Of a stretch of 27,051 bases of DNA, positions 10,903-20,372 are shown in pieces. Positions within the stretch are counted from its first letter, which is position 1. The number at the start of each line of letters is the position of its first letter. Source of the DNA: Conidiobolus incongruus B7586 (taxonomy: Eukaryota > Entomophthoromycota > Entomophthoromycetes > Entomophthorales > Conidiobolaceae); NCBI GenBank assembly GCA_000697335.1, contig JNEM01011826.1, positions 1 through 27,051 of the forward strand. Reading direction: 5' to 3'. Both the position numbers and the translations under genes were made by a program. The notes beneath the pieces were generated by a model. The model ran no database searches. It worked only from the letters and a program-made list of their open reading frames with translations, and was not told the origin of the DNA.

Positions 10903-11954
10903 TCATTCTTTTCATTTTTGATATTTATATATCTTTGTAAACAAAACTGATTTTAGTTAAAATAATAATATTTTCATCAATCATCTTAATTTTTTATAAT
11001 TTATTATCAGATTTGCATTAACTTATTCTAAAGTTCAACTCATTTTGATCTTATTTTTTTCATTGTAATGATTTGCATTAATTCAAATTCACAATTCAAT
11101 TCCCAATTGATTGTTTTTATTAAATTGAAAAAAGTATGGTAATATTAATTGGAGAACTTAAATGAGAAGCAGAAAAATATAAATAAATAATTTAATATTT
11201 ATTATAAATATCACCTTCTATTAATCCAGTCGCTCTATAAAGTATATTATATATTGTTTAAATCAACCCATATTAATACTTTGATTTAGATAATTGATGG
11301 ATTGTTTAACAGATAGATAATCAGGATTATATGTTGTACTTTTTACTTATAGTCAAATCTTTAAAATAAGACTTATTAATTTTGAACATATTAATAACGA
11401 AAAATGTTATTTATTTTGATAATAATTGTCTAATATTGATTAATTACAATGTTTTTATTATTTCTTTAATTTGGAATTACACCTATATTATTAACACAAT
11501 ATAAATGAATTGTAAAAAATGTTATTTTCGATTAACCTGGAATCAAAATAATTGCAGTAATGGTTATAGTATTCTGAGTCATAAATCATAATCTAATATG
11601 TGACAAAATTTTTCAATGATGTAGAGTAACACTTTGATATTTGTTTAATAAATTATGTAATATTAATAATGACACTCAATTTTATTGAATTTAAATATAA
11701 TGATCAAGAGTCTATAAATTATTGAGATAATATAGTCAGTTTCATAAAATGTAAAAATAAATTATAGTAATTGAAAGCAAGTGTTATCATTATTTTTGTA
11801 TTATTATAATTAAAATTAATAATAATCATAGATTGAAACTAATTATAGAATTTTAAATTGAAAACTATTGCACAAACTGAGGAAACTGTATAAATATATA
11901 TAATTAAACTATACAATTTTATTTTGAATAAAAACACTGCAATTAATATTATCC
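10903..11954. other. AT-rich intergenic region, no gene seen
   Basis: About 1.05 kb between tRNA-Asp and the stop codon of the next Hsp20 gene. Apart from the tRNA terminator at its left edge I see nothing supportable. Confidence 0.5.
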
Positions 11955-12536
11955 CTATAAAATGGGAATGGATTTATGATGCTTTTCGGATTTTGGTAGA
12001 GTTACAGTTAATAGTCCATTAGCATAATCGGCAGAGATCTTTTCATAGTCAACTTGTATGGGGAATTCGATTACTCTTTGATAGGGCTTAGTAGAAATTT
12101 GTCTAAGGAGAACTTTGAAATTATGTTCATTGGCCTTTGTGTTCTTTGATTCATTACTTTCATTTTGAGATGTAGATTCAAGCTCTTCACTGACTTCGCC
12201 ATCTACTTTTTCTTCAGCTTTCTTATCTTGCTCCAGTTTCTGATTCTTAGTAGAAACGGTTAAAGTATTCTCTTCGAATTCTATTGAAATATTCTCTTTA
12301 GCAACTCCGGGCAATTGAAATCTCACTTTATATGCTTCTCTGGATTCTAGGATATCGGTATTAGGTGTAACGTAAGAAATTCTTCTTGCTTTACGCTTGG
12401 GTTGAGATGACAAAGAATAGTAATCGGTGTTGGGAGTGGCATATCTGATTTTACGCTTTGGTTGAGAAGATAAAGTGCAAAGATCGACCAAGCTATCGAC
12501 GAAAGGATCGTGAAGAATATTGGAATAGCAGAGCAT
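11955..12536 (-). CDS. Small heat-shock protein, Hsp20 family (193 aa, duplicated N-terminal segment)
   Basis: Same chaperone family as the gene at 792. The N-terminus MLCYSNILHDPFVDSLVDL aligns with its paralogues and fixes the start. The protein is about 20 residues longer because LSSQPKRK..TPNTD occurs twice in tandem, at residues 22-38 and 42-61, adding a second basic PKRK cluster. The alpha-crystallin domain then follows: VRFQLPGVAKENISIEFEE, a Lys/Glu/Ser/Asn-rich insert, STKPYQRVIEFPIQVDYE and NGLLTVTLPK. The C-terminal docking motif is IPI in the final KSIPIL. No intron. Upstream on the minus strand lie a TATA box (12597-12604) and a perfect heat-shock element (12659-12671). It is the most diverged of the visible Hsp20 genes in its insert and N-terminal region. 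Confidence 0.92.
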   Translation of the reverse strand: MLCYSNILHDPFVDSLVDLCTLSSQPKRKIRYATPNTDYYSLSSQPKRKARRISYVTPNTDILESREAYKVRFQLPGVAKENISIEFEENTLTVSTKNQKLEQDKKAEEKVDGEVSEELESTSQNESNESKNTKANEHNFKVLLRQISTKPYQRVIEFPIQVDYEKISADYANGLLTVTLPKSEKHHKSIPIL

Positions 12537-12596
12537 TTTGACTTGATATACTAGCTACTGGATTTGATGATTGATATTCCTGATCTCAGTCACACT

Positions 12597-12604
12597 ATTT
12601 ATAT
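12597..12604 (-). promoter_or_regulatory. TATA box (TATAAATA) of the 12536 Hsp20 gene
   Basis: Minus-strand TATAAATA followed by G, 68 bp before the start codon and 54 bp downstream of the heat-shock element. Confidence 0.75.
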
Positions 12605-12658
12605 TCAGCCTTGTCAATTCAATGCAAAACCTTGAAAAAATTAGATTTGGATCCAAAT

Positions 12659-12671
12659 TTCTGGAACATTC
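12659..12671 (-). promoter_or_regulatory. Heat-shock element of the 12536 Hsp20 gene
   Basis: Minus-strand GAAtgTTCcaGAA, three perfect alternating units, followed by ATTTGG as in the paralogous promoters. Confidence 0.85.
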
Positions 12672-13244
12672 TACATCTAATGTTCTATTTCTAACTTGGA
12701 AAGTATGGCAAAATTTGAAACTTAAAACAGTCTTATGAAATGTCTATAATTCAGCTACATTATATCTCAAAACAAACTCAAATTATCATTATTTCATTTG
12801 TACTAGAAATCACTTCTTTATAAACACCCAATAAATTAATTTCAATGCTAGATTTACACTGTTTGTTCATGATAATTTGAAACACATCTTTTAGTACTAC
12901 CATAATCATCTTAACAATTAATTAATAGTAATTATTTAAAAATAGTTCAAAATGGCACCAAATTATAGTCTATTTTAATATATTTACAGTTAAGGGATAG
13001 AATTAAATTTTTAATTTGAATAGATTACTTGAGAGTTGATTTATGATATCAATAATAAGCAGTTAAGAAATGCTAATTACTTTTTCAATGCTGCAAGTTT
13101 GAAGTATATATTCAATTTGCTGTAATTAAATCACATTCAAAATTATTTTCATATATCATATTGATTTGCAACTAATTATAAATATTTCTTTATTATCAGT
13201 ATCATTACTTTTATTTGATAAAAATACAAATTAATTTAATGTAA
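12672..13244. other. AT-rich spacer between Hsp20 genes
   Basis: No gene seen. Its right edge, 13209-13244, is the 3' flank of the next Hsp20 gene and is repeated exactly (as reverse complement) at 34-69. Confidence 0.5.
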
Positions 13245-13763
13245 TTACAAAATAGATATTGATCTTTGATGCTTAGGAGTCTTGGGTAGGTTTACTGTTA
13301 ATATGCCATCGGTATAGTCAGCTGATATCCTTTCAACATCCACTTGTGAGGGAAATTCAATTACTTTCTTGTAAGGCTTAGTCGAGATTTGCCTGAGGTG
13401 AACTCTGAAATCATTATTATCATTTGTTTCCTTCACATCTTTGTTGCCATTTTGAGATGTTGTAGATTCGAGCTCTTCACTTACTTCACCGTCAACCTTC
13501 TCTTCGGGCGATTTCTTTTCTTTATTATGTTCGTTGGTGGAAACGGTTAAGGTATTCTCTTCAAAGTTGATGGAAATATTCTCTTTGGATATTCCAGGTA
13601 ATTGAACTCTTACTTTGTATGCGTCATTGGATTCGAGAATATCAGTGTAGGGAGTAGTATAAGAAAAGCTTCTTGATTTATGATTGGAGTGATGGGAGGA
13701 TAAAGTGTAAAGATCGAACAAGGCATCGACCAAAGGATCTTGAATATTGGAGTAGCAGAGCAT
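13245..13763 (-). CDS. Small heat-shock protein, Hsp20 family (172 aa)
   Basis: Same length as the protein encoded at 792-1310 and its nearest visible relative. The start is MLCYSNIQDPLVDALFDLY. The alpha-crystallin domain covers about 41-162 with VRVQLPGISKENISINFEE, a hydrophilic insert ending NGNKDVKETNDNND, then HLRQISTKPYKKVIEFPSQ and DGILTVNLPK; the tail ends SISIL (I-x-I motif). The insert and following beta strands are nearly identical to the 792 paralogue, including 74 bp without a mismatch (13360-13433 against 1122-1195, inverted). The last ten codons, stop and 3' flank are identical to the partial gene at the window start. Heat-shock element at 13899-13911 and TATA box at 13836-13843. 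No intron. Mosaic similarity to two other copies suggests gene conversion. Confidence 0.93.
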   Translation of the reverse strand: MLCYSNIQDPLVDALFDLYTLSSHHSNHKSRSFSYTTPYTDILESNDAYKVRVQLPGISKENISINFEENTLTVSTNEHNKEKKSPEEKVDGEVSEELESTTSQNGNKDVKETNDNNDFRVHLRQISTKPYKKVIEFPSQVDVERISADYTDGILTVNLPKTPKHQRSISIL

Positions 13764-13835
13764 TGTGACTTGGAATTGAAACTATCTGATTAACTTGGTA
13801 ATAATGTTTAGTTTTTATTCTAATTTCAATACAGC

Positions 13836-13843
13836 TATTTATA
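13836..13843 (-). promoter_or_regulatory. TATA box (TATAAATA) of the 13763 Hsp20 gene
   Basis: Minus-strand TATAAATA followed by G, 80 bp before the start codon. The bases just before it (TCAAAAAGTG) closely match those before the TATA box at 714 (TTCAAAAAGCG). Confidence 0.75.
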
Positions 13844-13898
13844 CACTTTTTGATCAATTTTAATTTAAATCATGAAAAAATCCGAATTTGATCCAAAC

Positions 13899-13911
13899 TT
13901 CTAGAAAATTC
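13899..13911 (-). promoter_or_regulatory. Heat-shock element of the 13763 Hsp20 gene
   Basis: Minus-strand GAAttTTCtaGAA, identical to the element at 645-657, followed by GTTTGG. It lies 55 bp from the TATA box. Confidence 0.85.
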
Positions 13912-14477
13912 CCAAACCAAAGTTAAATTACTAATTTGGATAGTTCAAATTTGGAAAGCCAAACTTTTCAAAATATGAATAATAGTTGCGTAATAATATA
14001 CATTGGAGAGTATAAATCTAAATAACATTGAAATAAAATATTATTAATATTAGTCATTAATAATATATTATTTACTTTATTAATTATATTTTCATACAAT
14101 TGACTGAACAATGTAATATCAAATTGAAGTATTAGCAAATGCATATAACCTTGAATTTATTATTTTTTATTATAACAATTCAGTGAGAAATTAATTGAAT
14201 ATGTTAAGGTTATGAAAGTAGGATATAATTAAGAAATAAATGATCTCAAAATATAATGAATTTTTATGATATTTACAAATCATAATTATGATTTTGAGAG
14301 CCATATTACAGGAATTATATTTGAGTAATCCATTTTATAATATATAAGAGTTGAAATATTAATGACAGACGAAATTCACCTATATTGTTAAAAATTATAA
14401 AAAATTAAGCGAAACTATAGTATATATTTAATTTAAAAAAATTTATTTGATAATAGTAATAATATATTGAGAGAAGA
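13912..14477. other. AT-rich spacer between Hsp20 genes
   Basis: No gene, RNA or convincing repeat seen between the promoter of the 13763 gene and the stop codon of the 14993 gene. Confidence 0.45.
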
Positions 14478-14993
14478 TTATGCAATTGAGATTGATTTAT
14501 GAGATTTGGAAGATTTGGGCAAAGTTACAGTTAATAAGCCATCTCTATAGTCAGCAGAGATTCTTTCATAATCGACTTGTGTAGGGAATTTGATCACCTT
14601 CTTGTAAGGCTTGGTTGAAATTTGTCGGAGATGAGTCTTGAATTCATCAGTATTGGTAGTATTACCCTTTGACACGGCGCTGGTATTCTGGGATTTGGAT
14701 TCCTGTTCTTCGCTGACCTCACCTTCAACTTTTTCAGAAGTCTTCTTCTGCTGTTGTTCTTGATCTTTGGTGGTGATAGTTAAAGTATCTTCTACGAAAT
14801 CGATGGAAATATTCTCTTTGCCAACTCCTGGTAACCCGACTCTCACTCTATAAGCGTCATTGGACTCAAGAATATCGGTATTAGGGATAATATGAGAGAG
14901 CTCGTTGAGTCTGTTATTTGGTTGATTTGATAAAGAGTAAAGATCTAATAAAGTATCCAAGATGGGTTGTTGAATGGTAGCGTAAGAGAGCAT
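14478..14993 (-). CDS. Small heat-shock protein, Hsp20 family (171 aa)
   Basis: Start MLSYATIQQPILDTLLDLYSL is colinear with the other Hsp20 N-termini. The alpha-crystallin domain has VRVGLPGVGKENISIDF, TLTITTKDQE, then a Gln/Lys/Glu/Ser/Thr-rich insert that differs in sequence from those of its neighbours. STKPYKKVIKFPTQVDYER and DGLLTVTLPK follow. The tail KSISIA keeps the I-x-I docking motif but ends in Ala instead of Leu. No intron. The upstream heat-shock element (15132-15144) has one imperfect unit, so heat response may be weaker than for the sister genes (inference). TATA box at 15068-15075. It is the outermost of three consecutive minus-strand Hsp20 genes. Confidence 0.92.
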   Translation of the reverse strand: MLSYATIQQPILDTLLDLYSLSNQPNNRLNELSHIIPNTDILESNDAYRVRVGLPGVGKENISIDFVEDTLTITTKDQEQQQKKTSEKVEGEVSEEQESKSQNTSAVSKGNTTNTDEFKTHLRQISTKPYKKVIKFPTQVDYERISADYRDGLLTVTLPKSSKSHKSISIA

Positions 14994-15067
14994 TGTGATT
15001 TTGAAGTATACTTAATAGATTGATATAACTTATGATTTTCTGACTTTTACACTAAACACAGTCTCAG

Positions 15068-15075
15068 TATTTATA
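15068..15075 (-). promoter_or_regulatory. TATA box (TATAAATA) of the 14993 Hsp20 gene
   Basis: Minus-strand TATAAATA, 82 bp before the start codon and 56 bp downstream of the heat-shock element. Confidence 0.7.
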
Positions 15076-15131
15076 TTAAACGGTTGATGAAATCATCACT
15101 TTTCTTGTCCAGTGGTGAATGCATTCCAAAT

Positions 15132-15144
15132 TTCTAGAGATTTC
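15132..15144 (-). promoter_or_regulatory. Heat-shock element of the 14993 Hsp20 gene (one mismatch)
   Basis: Minus-strand GAAatCTCtaGAA. The middle unit is CTC instead of TTC and the outer two are perfect. It is followed by ATTTGG as in the other promoters. Confidence 0.7.
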
Positions 15145-15353
15145 GCAAGTTTAAAAAAATAGAGAAATATAGTTAAAAATGATAATAGGATTATTAGGGA
15201 ATGATATCATATGTAGTGATATAAGATATAATCACAGGGTTGTAAATATTTGACAAAATGAAATAGATTGAAAGTTTGAGAAAATTCATGGAAAATATGA
15301 TGTGTAAAAGTATGATAATACATTCCAAATATAATTGGATTGATAGTATTCAA

Positions 15354-15425
15354 TCTTCGATAGTATAGTGGTGAGTATCCCCGCCTGTCACGCGGGTAAC
15401 CTGGGTTCAATTCCCAGTCGGAGAG
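15354..15425 (+). tRNA. tRNA-Asp (anticodon GTC), second copy
   Basis: 72 nt, identical to the tRNA-Asp at 10831 except for one base in the variable loop (GTAAC instead of GTGAC). All stems and the anticodon GTC are intact. A T5 run (15429-15433) directly after the gene fits a Pol III terminator. The surrounding DNA does not match that of the first copy. Confidence 0.95.
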
Positions 15426-17763
15426 TGATTTTTGTTTGAAATTTTTAATTCTTATTCAAAATCTCACCATTTTCTATAATTTTATTTATGTTTTAATTTT
15501 CTTTCTATAAAATTAATAACTTCCATACATATTTAGAATAATCAAGTATTTTCTTTATTCTCTAAATTTAATTAATTTTTAAAAATTATTTGATTAGTTA
15601 TATTATTAACTACTTAAATAAGCATCAATTCAAAATTAAGTCGTATCAGAAATTCTAATTTTATTTTATTCATATAAATCCAAACATATATTTCTATTAT
15701 TTGATTTCAATTGTCTATTTTTTGACCAAAGAAGTTAGTGAATCATGTTTAAAGGATATATATTTTATATCCTATAGTTACACTAAAAATTCTATTTAAA
15801 TTTCAATTCACTTAAAATTTTTAGATTTTATCCTCACAATCCTTTGGGGAAGTTACATAGTATCCAGTATTCGATTAACAAAGTTTATCTCAATGCAAGT
15901 ATAGTAATTAAATTATATGAAATTGAAAATAATTATTCTTCAAGTTATTTCAACGTAACTATTATTAGTTCAACCACCCTTGTAACGATTTCTAACTAAT
16001 TAAATTAAATAATGAATAACATTAAATTATTTTTTAATATTGGTAAAAAGTATCATTAATAACTAAATTCTAGTATTTTTTAACAATTTCTATTCCATTC
16101 TATTATCTTAATTTAATTTCAAAATTTAAATTCAAAATCAATTTCAATTATCAATTTTATTCAAATATTTAAGTTTCAAAAATTAAACAAAAATATTTGA
16201 AAATTAAATAAGAAGTTTTATTATTATTTTTTTAATCACTCCCAAAGAATGAATTGATTTCATTTTTATGGATTTGGTTTTTACAAAGTACAAATGTATA
16301 ATTTAATCATCAATAAAAATTCCTATAATAGTATTATATATATAATTGGTGTATTGTCTGAAATTCAATAGAATTTTTAATAGAAATTGCTAATTGAATT
16401 TTTATATGCATATTGAAACAAATAATCAGTGTTTCGTCTACATTTAAAATTTTATAATATATGTATATTTATTTTGTGAACAATCAAGTCCAAAATCTTT
16501 TCCACTATTAACTGTTATTATATTTATTAAAATGAAATATATTGCAACCCAGTTTCAGTTGAAAAGGCACAATTCTTGTGATTTTTAAGCAATTATTGTT
16601 AAAATGATGATTTGATTTACACTTGTGCAAGTGGAGAATATGATTAAAATAAAATCAGAATATTTTAAAAGATAAAACAAAATATTAATAATTAATCAAA
16701 ATTAATTACAATATATATTATAAATAGTCAAATATATATCAAAATAATCAAAAAATATATTTTGCCATTTAATTATATTTTGAACTTTTTTCTAAACAAT
16801 TAAATTATATAATTCATATTATTTATTATTATTAATTAAATTATTTACATTGATTTTTATTAATAATAATATTAAATTAAAATATTTTTTAGAATTTTTA
16901 TATTATTAAAAATCATCCAAATATTTTTTTAAAATAATATCATTTTACTTACCTATATAATAAGGCAATTTACAATATTAATTTCAAAAAAATTGATAAA
17001 AATTATATCTAATTAATCTTAAGGAATTTTGATTAATTAATGGATAAATTGATTATTTAATAATTTTAATATTAAAGTTATTAATACAGTAATTATAATT
17101 TATAATAAATTATCAATATATATATAAGTTTTTTTTAAATATCATTTTTAATATCTCATATTAAATGATAATCTATTTTTAAATTCTAATAAAATTGATT
17201 CAATAATATATTATTCTAGTGCTAAAAACTAAGATAATTATATTAAATTAAATTAAAATATTAAGAAGCTATAAAATTAGGATATAATTATATAGAGTTT
17301 TATTGATAGCTCTTAATAAAGATTTTGAATTAATTTTTTCAAACAAATATATAAATGACTGGATAAATAGATAAATAGATAGATCCCTCCTTTTATATAT
17401 TAGAGAAATGAATCAATTTAAAGGAAAATAAAATAAAAGGTAAATTATAAGTAAATTGATATAAAAGATAAATATGTATGGATTAATTGGGTAGTGACAT
17501 TATAAGTAATAACTTTAAAATTTGTTAAATTTGAGCTATCCAATATTAATTATAATTAAAGTCATATTTATAGAAATTAATTATATTATATAAAATAAAT
17601 ATTATATTAATTTAAATAATATTATTTCTTTGTATTATTATTGATATAATTATATTATAAAAAAATTAAATAATAAAAACCAAAGTTTTATTTTTAATAT
17701 TAATAAAATTATTGATAAAGTAAAATCTTATAAATTTTAATAAATTTCTAAATTTGAAACTAT
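15426..17763. other. AT-rich gene-free region
   Basis: About 2.3 kb that becomes progressively richer in A/T toward the mariner element. I see no coding pattern or RNA gene. A short run of ATAAATAG/ATAG units lies near 17365-17384. Old transposon remnants could be hidden here but none is recognisable by eye. Confidence 0.5.
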
Positions 17764-17795
17764 TTAGTATAAAAATTAAAAAATGGCAAATTTTT
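17764..17795 (+). repeat. Left terminal inverted repeat of the mariner element
   Basis: Begins TTAGTATAAAAATTAA. With about a quarter of its bases changed it pairs with the right end at 19054-19085. The other element copy (26553 onward) keeps a closer match to that right end, TTAGTATAGAAATTAAG. Confidence 0.8.
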
Positions 17796-17804
17796 TAATT
17801 TCTG

Positions 17805-17836
17805 ATTTTTCAAACATATTATATATTTTGAAAGAT
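17805..17836. repeat. Subterminal hairpin inside the mariner left end (copy 1)
   Basis: Inverted repeat with arms 17805-17818 and 17822-17836, slightly decayed. The same hairpin is nearly perfect in the second copy at 26594-26625, so it belongs to the element. Confidence 0.6.
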
Positions 17837-19053
17837 TTTTTATATATAAAATATATAGAAAAATAAATATTTTTTAAACTATTTATATATATATATTCAA
17901 TATTAATTATTTTTTTATTAAAATATTTAGATTTTAAAATTTATATTTAAATTTAATTATATTTAAATTAAATAATGATTATCAAAAGAGTTTTATTTTT
18001 GTATCTTTAAAACTTAACTATAAACCCTTTAGAGTCATTTAAAACTTTCAAACAACTTATAAAGATGATGTTTTATCAAAAATTATCATATATTATTAGA
18101 TTTGTGATTTTAATGATAAAAAAAATATTATTTAAAATTTGTTAAAATTTAAAAATTAATTTTTACTATTATTCTTTTATTATTAATCAAATAAAAAAAT
18201 ATATTAAAAAACACCTTTTTATTTCTATTGAAGAACTATTAAAGTAATGTAATATTAATTATATCAGCATATTATATATACTTAAGTTGAAATTTAGTTT
18301 AATTAATAAAAATACAAAATTAATATGTTATAATTTAATAAAAGCTTAAAAAAAACTAAAGTAATTATAGTTAAATCAAACTTATTAAAATATACCTAAA
18401 AACAAAGCTTATTATAACAAAATATTTATAATTAATAAATTTTAAATTTTTTTATATAATCTTGAATTTAAAAATAAAACAAAATATTAGGTTAAGTTAA
18501 ATTAATCTTTTTTTACAAATTCTAATGAATAGATATTTTAAATATAAGCTAATATTAATTATTGCAATAAATTATAATAGTATAGAGTTTTCTTAATTAA
18601 TACCTTAAGGAAAACTAATTAATAATAAACTATATATTATTTTTTTAAATAAAATAATTTTTAAATAGTATTCTCAATATAAATTAAAAATATTTATTAT
18701 TTTGCATGATAGTTGTAAAATATATAAAACTAAAGTTATAAAAGATTTTTTATATAAAAAAACTAAAAAGAGTTGCTATATCTAGTATATTAACTTAATT
18801 ATAACCTATGTGATTATAATTGTTTTAGACAATTAAAAAAACAGCTTACAGGAAAAAAAATTCCAGCAAACAAATTAAATTGGTTCATAAAGTATCAAAT
18901 TTCAGTTATTAATAAAAAGAACTATTTTTTAAATATTAGAAGCTTACTAAAAATATAGAAAAGAGTTATTAATAATAAAGGAGGTTATTAATTTTATATT
19001 ATTTATTAATTTTTATATATTATTTATTAATTTATTTGTTTAATTTTAATTTC

Positions 19054-19085
19054 AAAATTATGCTATTACTTAATTTCTGCACTAA
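19054..19085 (-). repeat. Right terminal inverted repeat of the mariner element
   Basis: Its reverse complement starts TTAGTGCAGAAATTAAG. It matches the left ends of both copies in most positions over about 32 bp and is followed by TA. Confidence 0.8.
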
Positions 19086-19181
19086 TATTTGGCAAATTAA
19101 ATGACATATATAGATATGAATTATCCAAAAATTAAATCAATTTAACTAAAATATACTTTAATATTCATAATACATAAAGCA

Positions 19182-20057
19182 ATGATAACTTTGTAAAATT
19201 CTGATTTTAGCTCCAATCTTATTCAAATTATTTTCCTACTTATGAGAAATACTCTTTTGATGTGCTAATTTACTACCATCTATCCAATTGCTATAAGTTA
19301 CAAATAGCTGTGAATTTGGGTATTGGTACAAGGCAAGTGGTTATAGGACTAGCTGATCTGTTTGATACAATAATAAGTGTTTGCAATTCTGAAGTCATGA
19401 TCAAGAGTGTCACTCAACATCCCAAGATTCAGTATAGGGTTGGTGACTGTCTCCAAATACTTGTATCTGACTAAAGTGTTGACCTGAAGTTGGGGAAGCA
19501 ATATATTAGTTTCTAATTCCACAATTCTGGGATGAAATGAAATGTGTGGTCAAATCTTGAGGTAACTTTGGTTTCTGGGGCTATTCTATGATCATAGCGC
19601 CACAGTACACAGTTATTACGGGTGCTGTACATAAATTCACAGTTGGTACAACTGCTACATACTGGGATGGGGGCAGAGAGAAAACGGACGAGTTCCACCA
19701 AACTTACTTGAATGGCCTTCCATTCAGCAATATGCAAGGCAGAGCTTTTAATCCATATCCAGACGTGAATTATAGTCCCAAAATCATAAGCTTTATCAAA
19801 CTTCGCAAAGCTTCCTCAACAAACTTACTTCCAGATACAGGATTTGTTATTGGAATGAGACTATGGATAAGTTGAGCCAATATTTGAAGACTTGATCAGG
19901 ATGCTAGAACTATATTAAGCACAATCCCAATACTGGAGACTCTGTAGACCTTCATAAAGAGAAGGCTGTGAGCTTGATGGGATTGGGATAGGGATTGAAT
20001 GATCGTTTAGATTTGGTTTTTCCACAAGAGATTGCTCTTTATCAAGTATCATCCTAA
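19182..20057 (+). pseudogene. Methyltransferase pseudogene 1 (paralogue of the 21820 gene)
   Basis: Colinear over its whole length with the intact methyltransferase gene at 21820, starting at that gene's second ATG and ending with FPQEIALYQVSS and TAA. Recognisable blocks are SYSNYFPTYEK, NLGIGTRQVVIGL (motif I, with Gly-to-Arg and other changes), NSEVMIKSVTQHPKI, FWGYSM.IAP and GLPFSNMQGRAFNPYPDV. It is broken: a TAA lies five codons after the ATG, a stop at 19472-19474 replaces the region after motif I, TAG and TGA follow before the FWGYS block, and at least two frameshifts separate the blocks, one near 19855. A mariner element ends 96 bp upstream, where its promoter should be. Confidence 0.88.
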
Positions 20058-20372
20058 CAATCTATACTTGGTAAAATATTATAATGTTCGATGGATAGGG
20101 TTATGGTTTTAATATTCATAATCAATATGATAATTATCAAAGTTGTTAACCTTAGATACGAAATCAACAGTTGAACCAATATTCTATCATTTGTTGACAA
20201 ATTTATTTATCTATAGTAATATGTGAAAAATTTAATTATTTAATTTAAAATCATTTCAATATAAAAATTTAATAATTTGAAAAATAAAATTGAATATAAA
20301 AATTATCAAATATTCTCATAGTATTTTTTTTATTCAAAAATTTTGAATATTGAAAAAAAATTTTTTATTTTT
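20058..20372. other. AT-rich spacer between methyltransferase pseudogenes
   Basis: No gene or clear repeat seen. Confidence 0.45.

Larger units (their letters stand above)
17764..19085 (+). mobile_element. Decayed full-length mariner-type (Tc1/mariner) DNA transposon, 1322 bp
   Basis: The ends are terminal inverted repeats of about 32 bp starting TTAGT, with a TA dinucleotide after the right end (19086-19087), the target site of this superfamily. The left end has an extra T next to its TA. The transposase region runs about 17959-18991, roughly 345 codons as expected for mariner. The left half aligns with the better-preserved copy at 26553, which encodes the mariner helix-turn-helix. In the right half LHD (18706-18710 region, probable second catalytic Asp), KVIKDFLYKK, KKIPANKL and the C-terminal RVINNKGGY are readable. 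The frame has many stops, at least one indel, and the start ATG has become ATA. The first catalytic Asp seems changed to Asn near 18518. Most differences from the other copy are G/C to A/T. The element cannot encode active transposase. Confidence 0.88.

Noticed and set aside
15207-15410. Minus-strand open frame of 67 codons
   Set aside because: It overlaps the tRNA-Asp gene and its protein shows no family features; a chance frame.
17360-17390. ATAG-type microsatellite
   Set aside because: Only about three or four imperfect units; too short to call as a separate repeat.
15426-17763. Centromere or replication origin in the AT-rich desert
   Set aside because: High A/T content alone is no evidence, and no repeated array or defined motif was seen.
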